From Ardenticatenaceae bacterium (GTDB taxonomy: Bacteria; Chloroflexota; Anaerolineae; Promineifilales; Promineifilaceae), in the NCBI GenBank assembly GCA_030065875.1, contig JASJCR010000004.1:1-64000 (forward strand): 64,000 bases of DNA, in the 5' to 3' direction. The position numbers and the translations under genes were made by a program. The notes beneath the pieces were generated by a model. It made no database searches. It was not told the DNA's origin and saw only the letters and a list, made by a program, of their open reading frames with translations. This document shows, piece by piece, positions 58,650 through 64,000 of the stretch (position 1 is the first letter of the stretch; every line of letters begins with the position of its first letter).

Positions 58650-61634
58650 ATGAACCGTCGCCCTCTCTTAATTTTCGCCTTTTTCTGTTGGGCCACGGCC
58701 GGGCTGGCCATCTCCCGCCTGCTGTACGAGGCGTTCTTCCCCAACTTACTTCTGTTGGGCGCTCCCGTCGGAGCGGCCGCCCTGGCCGTGATATGCGGCT
58801 TTTCAGGAGCGGCTTTCTCCTCCCTGCCTTTTCAAACCACCCATCTCACCAGGCAGCGCCTGCGGCACCCTTACCGGTGGTGGCTCGACGCAATTCTCCT
58901 GGTAAATCTGATCTGGCTCGTGGATCCGGCCGTTGACCTGGTACGCAGCACCATTTTCTTCTTTGGCTCGCTGTGGCTGGTCTTTTTCCTGCGGCCGATC
59001 TCCGCCCAACAGGCCGAGCACACCCTTAATCTATCACCCAGCACCCAACACCCAGCATCAATCCCCCTCCACCTGATCCCCTACATCCTGCTCCCCATCG
59101 CCATTCTCTACCTCGTCACTTTAGGGCGCACCGTTGGCCGCGCGGATACGTTTGAATTCCAGGTGGTCGCTCCCCAATTGGGCATCGTGCACCCCACCGG
59201 CTACCCGCTTTACCTGATTCTCGGAAAAATATGGACCCTGCTTCCGGCCGGGACAGCCGCCTTTCGCCTAAATCTGGGAACGGCCGTATACGCTCTTTTT
59301 GCCTGCTTGTTCCTTTTTCTGATCCTTTATCAGCTGCTGCAAATATGGCGCCTCCCTCTGGCGATCCGCGCGGTCACTGCGGCTTTTGGCACCTTTTTGC
59401 TGGCCATCTCCCCCACGTTTTGGAGTCAGGCGGTCGAAGCCGAAGTTTATTCGCTGCACAACCTGTTCGTCACCGCCATATTGCTGCTCTTACTGCGGGT
59501 ATTTAACTCAGAAAAACCACCGCCCCGCTGGCTCTTATGGGCCGGCCTGCTCGGTGGCCTCGGGCTGACCAATCACCTGACCACCGTATTTATGGCCCCT
59601 CCCATCTTTCTGACGTGGCTGTTGACCCGCAAAGAGTGGCAATTCTCAAAGATATGGCGCGAGTGGGCGGCGGCCGGAGCCGCATTCCTCGCCCCGCTTC
59701 TGCTTTACGCCTACCTCCCGCTGCGCTGGCAGGCGGTCAACGGAGAGCCGATGGGATTTAGCCGTTTTCTCGACTGGGTCATCGGCGGCCGGTTTCAAGA
59801 CGCGCTGCAGTGGGCCGCCTGGGTTCGCGATCCGGTACGCTACGAGGTGATTGGCCAGCTGTTTTTAAATGAATGGCCAATCTGGCTGATCGGATTCGCC
59901 GCGTTTGGCGCCCTGGCCCTCCTCGTTCGACGCTGGCGGGTGGGCCTCACGCTGCTGCTGGTGTGGCTCGGCTTCACCTTTTATTGCCTCAACTATTATG
60001 TTCCCGATCTCAGCGTCTTTTTGCTTCCTGCTCACGTGATAATCGCTATTTGGGCCGGTGCTGGCGCGGCCGCGCTGCTGGCCATCGTTCAAAACGTGTG
60101 GATGTATCGCTTTCCAGGGCCCTTGATGCTGGCTGTTCTACTCATGCTCTCCCTGCTTTGGTTGACGGCCGATCGCTTTTCCGAAGCAAACGCCGCCCCA
60201 GATGATGGCCGGACCGCGTGGGGGTTGGGGGTTTTGCAGCAGGACCTGGCCATCGAGGCGGCAATCCTGGCGGACAGCGACAAACACCCGCCGCTCTACT
60301 ATTTGCAACAGGCGGAAGGGATCCGGCCGGATCTCGACATCATGGTGCTGCCGGATGAGGCCGCCTATCGCCAACAGCTCGACCAGCGCATCGCGGCCGG
60401 GGAAACGGTGTATCTGGCGCGATTTCTCCCCAATTTGGCGGGTGTGTACCATCTAAACTCGGCAGGTCCCCTAACGGCGGTGTCGACCGAGCCGCAAACC
60501 GCCCTGCCGGAAGGACACACGCCTGTCAATTTGACAATGGGTCCTCTCCTGTTAAAAGGAGTGGATGTGGATAGGCAGGCGGCCGTTGACCCAGCCGCTG
60601 CGGCCGTGACTCTTTACTGGACGCTGGCTGAGCCTCCCGAAGACGCGCTGCGCGTCTTTATCCGCTGGGCCGGTCAGCGACCCGTTGTGGCGGCCGGCAC
60701 CCATCCGGCCAACAACGACAATCCAATCGTAGCCTGGAGGGCGGATGAGGTCGTAACCGATTTCCATCTGCTCCCGATCCCTTCTCACCCCCCGGCCGAG
60801 ATGACGGTTGAAGTGGCTCTCGGCCCGGAATTCACCCCAGCCAGCGAGCTGGCCTGGCAGGCGGTTACCACGGTCAACTTTGCGGATTGGGCCGACTGGA
60901 GCCGGCCGGGTGTCGATCGATCTCCCGTGCGCTGGTTGTTTGGTGAGGTGGCCCTCACCGGCGTGTCGTTTCCGGATCAACTGCGTCCGCATGAACCCCT
61001 GACGATTGATGCCAGCGGACCCGGCAGCCGGGCCGTGCAGTTTGAGCTTGTGCCGGAGGTAATTTACGGGCAAATTGAAATTGAGGGGCAGCAAGCGCGG
61101 GGAGTTTATCGGCTTGAAGGGTTTGTGCCCGGTGGTCCCGGCCGCTGCGGCTGGCTGCGGCCGGCGGCCACCCGCTGCGTCGTGGGTGAGGTTGTCGTAG
61201 ACGGTATCGCCATTCCCGAAGAAGCGATCAATTTTGGCGATCAAATCGCCCTGCTGGGGGTTGACCTTGTCAATACGGAGCTGGTGCCGGGCGGCCATCT
61301 CGAACTCACGGCCGAATGGCTGGCCCTGACGCCCATCAGTGAAGATTGGACGGTTTTTACCCAGGTTCTCGATAAAAACGATCAGATCGTGGGGCAAATC
61401 GATCAATTCCCTCTGCAGGGAGTACGCCCCACCAGCAGTTGGCAGCCCGGGGAGCAAATTTCCGATCCATACCGGATTCCCATCCGTGCCGATGCCCAGC
61501 CAGGTGAGTATCGTCTGATTATCGGTTTTTATCGCCTGTCAGATTTTCAGCGCCTGTCGGTTGTCGATGATTTGGGCACACCCATCGAGAATAAGTTCAC
61601 GGTAACCGGATTGGAAATTTTCAATAATCAATAG
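58650..61634 (+). CDS. DUF2723-type glycosyltransferase-like membrane protein
   Basis: A 994 aa protein. The first 500 residues hold about eleven membrane helices. DUF2723 features include GRADTFEFQVVAPQLGIVHP (about residues 162-181), with the acidic residue in the first outside loop, PTGYPLYLILGKIWTLLP and WSQAVEAEVYSLHNLFV. The C-terminal 450 residues are soluble, with two beta-rich modules (about 630-720 and 860-990). The family belongs to the GT-C fold and is thought to mannosylate or glycosylate proteins with polyprenyl-phosphate sugars. Monocistronic, with no good Shine-Dalgarno. Confidence 0.82.
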   Translation: MNRRPLLIFAFFCWATAGLAISRLLYEAFFPNLLLLGAPVGAAALAVICGFSGAAFSSLPFQTTHLTRQRLRHPYRWWLDAILLVNLIWLVDPAVDLVRSTIFFFGSLWLVFFLRPISAQQAEHTLNLSPSTQHPASIPLHLIPYILLPIAILYLVTLGRTVGRADTFEFQVVAPQLGIVHPTGYPLYLILGKIWTLLPAGTAAFRLNLGTAVYALFACLFLFLILYQLLQIWRLPLAIRAVTAAFGTFLLAISPTFWSQAVEAEVYSLHNLFVTAILLLLLRVFNSEKPPPRWLLWAGLLGGLGLTNHLTTVFMAPPIFLTWLLTRKEWQFSKIWREWAAAGAAFLAPLLLYAYLPLRWQAVNGEPMGFSRFLDWVIGGRFQDALQWAAWVRDPVRYEVIGQLFLNEWPIWLIGFAAFGALALLVRRWRVGLTLLLVWLGFTFYCLNYYVPDLSVFLLPAHVIIAIWAGAGAAALLAIVQNVWMYRFPGPLMLAVLLMLSLLWLTADRFSEANAAPDDGRTAWGLGVLQQDLAIEAAILADSDKHPPLYYLQQAEGIRPDLDIMVLPDEAAYRQQLDQRIAAGETVYLARFLPNLAGVYHLNSAGPLTAVSTEPQTALPEGHTPVNLTMGPLLLKGVDVDRQAAVDPAAAAVTLYWTLAEPPEDALRVFIRWAGQRPVVAAGTHPANNDNPIVAWRADEVVTDFHLLPIPSHPPAEMTVEVALGPEFTPASELAWQAVTTVNFADWADWSRPGVDRSPVRWLFGEVALTGVSFPDQLRPHEPLTIDASGPGSRAVQFELVPEVIYGQIEIEGQQARGVYRLEGFVPGGPGRCGWLRPAATRCVVGEVVVDGIAIPEEAINFGDQIALLGVDLVNTELVPGGHLELTAEWLALTPISEDWTVFTQVLDKNDQIVGQIDQFPLQGVRPTSSWQPGEQISDPYRIPIRADAQPGEYRLIIGFYRLSDFQRLSVVDDLGTPIENKFTVTGLEIFNNQ

Positions 61635-61731
61635 TCATTGGTCAATTATCAATGAAATTTACGAATTGCGATTGAGGATGATTGATCAAACGTTCAGCTC
61701 GGTTGTGTTGACATTGGGGATATTTTTTCAC

Positions 61732-61813
61732 CCCCGCATTAAAATGCGGGGCTAAAGAGCCTGACCTGATTGGTAACCAACCTTATAGCCGTCGGTTTTA
61801 ATCGACGGCTATA
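61732..61813. repeat. Pair of ATTAAAAT-loop hairpins
   Basis: CCCCGCATT-AA-AATGCGGGG (61732-61751) and TATAGCCGTCG / CGACGGCTATA (61784-61794 with 61803-61813). They lie between convergent genes and resemble the set at 31999-32098. They could end transcription without U-runs, but more likely are a dispersed repeat. Confidence 0.6.
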
Positions 61814-61901
61814 GAAAATATCGCAAAATTGAACATCATATTGAATCAAATGTCAAAAGAGCCTGGTCCAATCATTAAAAACCAACCCGATTGACTCTTG
61901 A

Positions 61902-63143
61902 TCATTGATTATTAGCCATTGACCCGGAATTAATCATCCATCTGCCTTTGATCTTTTCCGCAATCAGCTCTCCTTCATAAATCATTTGTCGCACGTCGGG
62001 AACCGTGATATTTAGCTGTTCGGCCGCCTCACGCGTGGTCAGAAATTGAGGTGCGGTTTCCTCTACTTCTGCAGCCTGAATCTCAGCTGGTGGTTCAACC
62101 GCCTCCGGCTTCTTTAAGCCCCGGCCCTTTTTCTTCTCCCCTTTCCCCTCTGCAGTCTGAAGTCTGTGGTCTGAGGTCTGTAGCCTGTCGTCTGTGGTCT
62201 GTGGTCTGAAATCTCTGACCCATTTTTCCAAACGGGCTACATACTCAGCAGATGACCTTTTGTATAACCGTTTTCCCAGCGGCCGGGCCGCCTCTTCACA
62301 ATCTGCCTGCCGCTTCTTCAATATTTTGAGAAAGGCGGTCAGCTTCTTATCTTTCCCCTTGGTTTTGGCCTGTTTTAGCAGATGACGAAGTTCAGCCAAA
62401 TCGTGCGCATCGCCAAGGAAATCAGCCAGTTGGTGGGCCTCTTCCGCATAGACACCGAGCTTTTTAGGTTTAACCGGCGTCAAAATTTCGAGCTGGTGCC
62501 ACATATTTTTGACTCGCTTGCGCCAGTGGTGAAACGCCTCCGGTTGATTCTTCTGACGGTAGGCGGCTTTCATGCGCCTCTGCCCCTGCTCATAAACCCG
62601 TTTGAGCCCTTTTTTGACGACTTTGAACCCGGCTGCCTCCAATTTTAGCCGCTCAATATCTGTAAGGGTTTTTTCCAGCTTGACGGCCACACTTCCCAAC
62701 ACATTTTTTTTGTGAATAAGCGTGGTTAACACCTTTGTGCGCTGTTTCCCCAGCTTCTTATAAGCCGCTTTAAAGGCGGCCGGAGGCTGATCCCAGCTTT
62801 CCTTTAAGCTGTCCATCATCTCCAGCATCGCCCCTGCTTCTCGAACCGGAGCCAGCTTGTTCCCCAACAGTCTCAGGCGGCCGTTCACTTTCTGAAACGC
62901 TTTTTCCCCAATGGTCGGCCGGACCATTTGTAAAAGCGCTCGCATTCGCTTAAACGCTTTGCGTGCTTCGTGGGCCGCCTTAAATGGATCATCGCCCGGC
63001 TCAGTTAGATGGGTTTTGGCCATTTTCCCCTGCGTCAGAAGCAAACGACGCACCTCATCTCCCCATCTTTCTCCGCTTTCTATTGCAAATTCCATCACGT
63101 ATTCCTTTACCCCTTCAAATTCTGTGTCGTCCAGGGCAAACAT
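61902..63143 (-). CDS. CHAD domain protein fused to an excisionase-type HTH
   Basis: A 413 aa protein. Residues about 20-300 form a CHAD domain, all helices with conserved basic faces (AHEARKAFKRMRALLQMVRP, FHHWRKRVKNMWHQLEIL and HDLAELRHLLKQAK). CHAD domains bind inorganic polyphosphate. A low-complexity linker (about 310-355) includes TTDDRLQTSDHRLQTAEG, encoded by tandem GTCTGTGGTCTGA-type words at 62150-62215. Residues about 365-405 form an excisionase-like winged helix (FLTTREAAEQLNITVPDVRQ MIYEGELIAEK). A start at 63095 (MEFAIESGER) is possible. Function as a polyphosphate-responsive DNA-binding protein is inferred. Confidence 0.8.
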   Translation of the reverse strand: MFALDDTEFEGVKEYVMEFAIESGERWGDEVRRLLLTQGKMAKTHLTEPGDDPFKAAHEARKAFKRMRALLQMVRPTIGEKAFQKVNGRLRLLGNKLAPVREAGAMLEMMDSLKESWDQPPAAFKAAYKKLGKQRTKVLTTLIHKKNVLGSVAVKLEKTLTDIERLKLEAAGFKVVKKGLKRVYEQGQRRMKAAYRQKNQPEAFHHWRKRVKNMWHQLEILTPVKPKKLGVYAEEAHQLADFLGDAHDLAELRHLLKQAKTKGKDKKLTAFLKILKKRQADCEEAARPLGKRLYKRSSAEYVARLEKWVRDFRPQTTDDRLQTSDHRLQTAEGKGEKKKGRGLKKPEAVEPPAEIQAAEVEETAPQFLTTREAAEQLNITVPDVRQMIYEGELIAEKIKGRWMINSGSMANNQ

Positions 63144-63172
63144 ATCAGATTTTTGATTGTGGGATCAATTTC

Positions 63173-63202
63173 TTGCACAATTTGTTATATTTTGTATATA
63201 AT
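63173..63202 (+). promoter_or_regulatory. Promoter of the TRAP transporter operon
   Basis: TTGCAC (63173-63178), 18-base spacer, TATAAT (63197-63202). It would give a leader of nearly 100 bases before the ATG at 63307. Confidence 0.5.
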
Positions 63203-63306
63203 TCCCCAGCTCTTGATCAAAGTACCCAAAAACACAGCCGATCATTCGTCAATAAATCTCAATTCTGATACTATTCTAACCTTGTCAAAGCAAATAAGAT
63301 CTTATT

Positions 63307-63897
63307 ATGCCGGTACTCAAGCAAATTGTAGAAAAAATTGAGGCTCTCACGGAGTTTCTTGGTTGGCTGGGCCAATGGATTGTGCCGATTACGATTCTCG
63401 TCGGTTTTGGCAACGTCATTCTTCGTTACGTGGGTGAATTTGTCGGCGTCAAGCTCACCTCAAACGCCATTATCGAGCTGCAATGGTACCTCTACACACT
63501 CATCTTCTTCTTGGGTTTTGCCTACATCACCAAACACAACATCAATGTCCGGGTTGACTTTTGGTACGCCAACCAGTCAGTTCGAACCAAAGCGATGATT
63601 GATTTTATCGGCCACATCCTGGCTCTGCTGCCGTTTTGCCTGCTGGCGCTTTACGTCACCTGGAATCCGGTCTTGACCTCCTGGGGGCTGCAGCCGGATG
63701 GTACCTGGGGCACGTGGGAAATGTCTCCCGACCCCAGCGGCTTGCCCCGAGCACCCATTAAAACGATGGTCATTGTGGCCTTTGGTGCTTTGCTGCTTCA
63801 AACAATCGCCGAATTAATCAAGCTCATTGATGTCCTTTATCTGGGGGGACAGATGTTTTCAATCCAAGAGAGCGAAGCGCCTCTGCGCATTGAATAA
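63307..63897 (+). CDS. TRAP transporter small permease subunit (DctQ-like)
   Basis: A 196 aa protein with four membrane helices, at about residues 20-42, 60-78, 95-118 and 150-172. NVILRYVGEFVGV and NAIIELQWYLYTLIFFLGFA match the conserved DctQ segment in helices 1-2. It works with a DctM large subunit and a periplasmic binding protein in Na+-driven carboxylate uptake. The large subunit starts after 68 bases. Substrate cannot be assigned from this subunit. Confidence 0.88.
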   Translation: MPVLKQIVEKIEALTEFLGWLGQWIVPITILVGFGNVILRYVGEFVGVKLTSNAIIELQWYLYTLIFFLGFAYITKHNINVRVDFWYANQSVRTKAMIDFIGHILALLPFCLLALYVTWNPVLTSWGLQPDGTWGTWEMSPDPSGLPRAPIKTMVIVAFGALLLQTIAELIKLIDVLYLGGQMFSIQESEAPLRIE

Positions 63898-63913
63898 AAA
63901 ACCAATCAACCTT

Positions 63914-63946
63914 AAAAGGGAGGCACTTTAAAAGTGCCTCCCTTTT
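63914..63946 (+). terminator. Strong stem between the two TRAP permease genes
   Basis: AAAAGGGAGGCACTTT and its exact complement AAAGTGCCTCCCTTTT are separated by a single base, followed by G and four A. It has the form of a bidirectional terminator but lies inside an operon, so partial read-through or mRNA protection may set the ratio of the subunits. Confidence 0.55.
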
Positions 63947-63965
63947 GTAAAAGCAAGGATTTAAT

Positions 63966-64000
63966 ATGGGCTTCGAGTGGATCGCCATCGTCATGTTTGT
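63966..64000 (+). CDS. TRAP transporter large permease subunit (DctM-like), 5' fragment
   Basis: Only the first 11 codons are visible (MGFEWIAIVMF). AAGGA lies 6 bases before the ATG. The residues match the usual opening of DctM proteins and the position behind DctQ supports it. It runs off the window end. Confidence 0.6.
   Translation, partial: MGFEWIAIVMF

Overview
This window reads as chromosomal DNA of a moderately GC-rich member of the Chloroflexota, probably an Anaerolineae-type lineage. The assignment is an inference. It rests on repeat-protein families such as DUF5671 and DUF5107-TPR, Thr/Pro-rich membrane-anchored lipoproteins, pairs of HlyD-like adaptors, long spacers built from dispersed repeats, and a very strong excess of the hexamer CGGCCG. 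There is no rRNA operon, phage or CRISPR array. One IS110-family element is present, along with four tRNA genes, one of which is tRNA-Sec.

Region by region. (1) 0.3-4.6 kb, minus strand: a compact lasso-peptide-like RiPP operon with an asparagine-synthetase-like cyclase, two 56-57 aa precursor peptides that were not obvious from ORF length, an HPr-kinase-like protein and a sulfotransferase. The usual leader-binding and protease partners (B1/B2) and an exporter are absent. (2) 5-12.4 kb: housekeeping genes (aroA, universal stress protein with an FNR-type box, PpiC-type lipoprotein, rsmI, a methyltransferase, an aldo/keto reductase). (3) 12.8-24.7 kb, plus strand: a nine-gene sugar and sugar-acid catabolism block with two enolase-superfamily dehydratases, an RraA-type aldolase, an SDR, an NAD-dependent sugar or uronate dehydrogenase, a soluble-glucose-dehydrogenase-like lipoprotein, a lactonase and two mutarotase-fold proteins, one fused to TPRs. 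(4) 25.2-28.1 kb: a DUF5671 membrane protein pair, a VOC protein and tRNA-Cys. (5) 28.2-31.8 kb, minus strand: a LuxR-type regulator, a RecA/RadB-like protein without Walker A, and a B-family DNA polymerase whose exonuclease and polymerase motifs look degenerate. A LexA-like palindrome lies at the promoter. (6) 32.2-33.9 kb: a miniature secreted RHS toxin with a one-nucleotide-spaced putative immunity gene. (7) 34.1-34.6 kb: tRNA-Gly, tRNA-Phe and tRNA-Sec. (8) 34.6-45.8 kb, minus strand: lipid, amine and protein-handling genes (acyl-ACP desaturase, Lnt-like, class III aminotransferase, class I amidotransferase, AEC permease, lipase, PAC2, trypsin-like protease). (9) 46.2-53.5 kb, plus strand: a MacAB-like efflux operon with two adaptors and its own two-component system. 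(10) 53.55-54.70 kb: an IS110 element with a recognisable bridge-RNA-like leader whose loops match its own insertion site. (11) 55.1-58.1 kb: an ArsR regulator with a three-gene ABC-2 exporter. (12) 58.6-64 kb: a DUF2723 glycosyltransferase-like membrane protein, a CHAD-HTH fusion, and the start of a TRAP transporter operon.

The spacers deserve attention. At least five loci carry arrays of tiny hairpins with changing but always self-complementary stems, separated by alternating GTGCTAA and GAGCTAA linkers. Many other spacers are built of degenerate short words repeated in tandem and in inverted orientation, and some of these have grown into the 3' ends or the interior of genes.

The four most promising candidates for undescribed biology are the B-less double lasso operon, the LuxR/RecA-like/PolB cassette (which resembles an ImuAB-type mutasome in logic), the self-documenting IS110 bridge RNA, and the hairpin-linker arrays.
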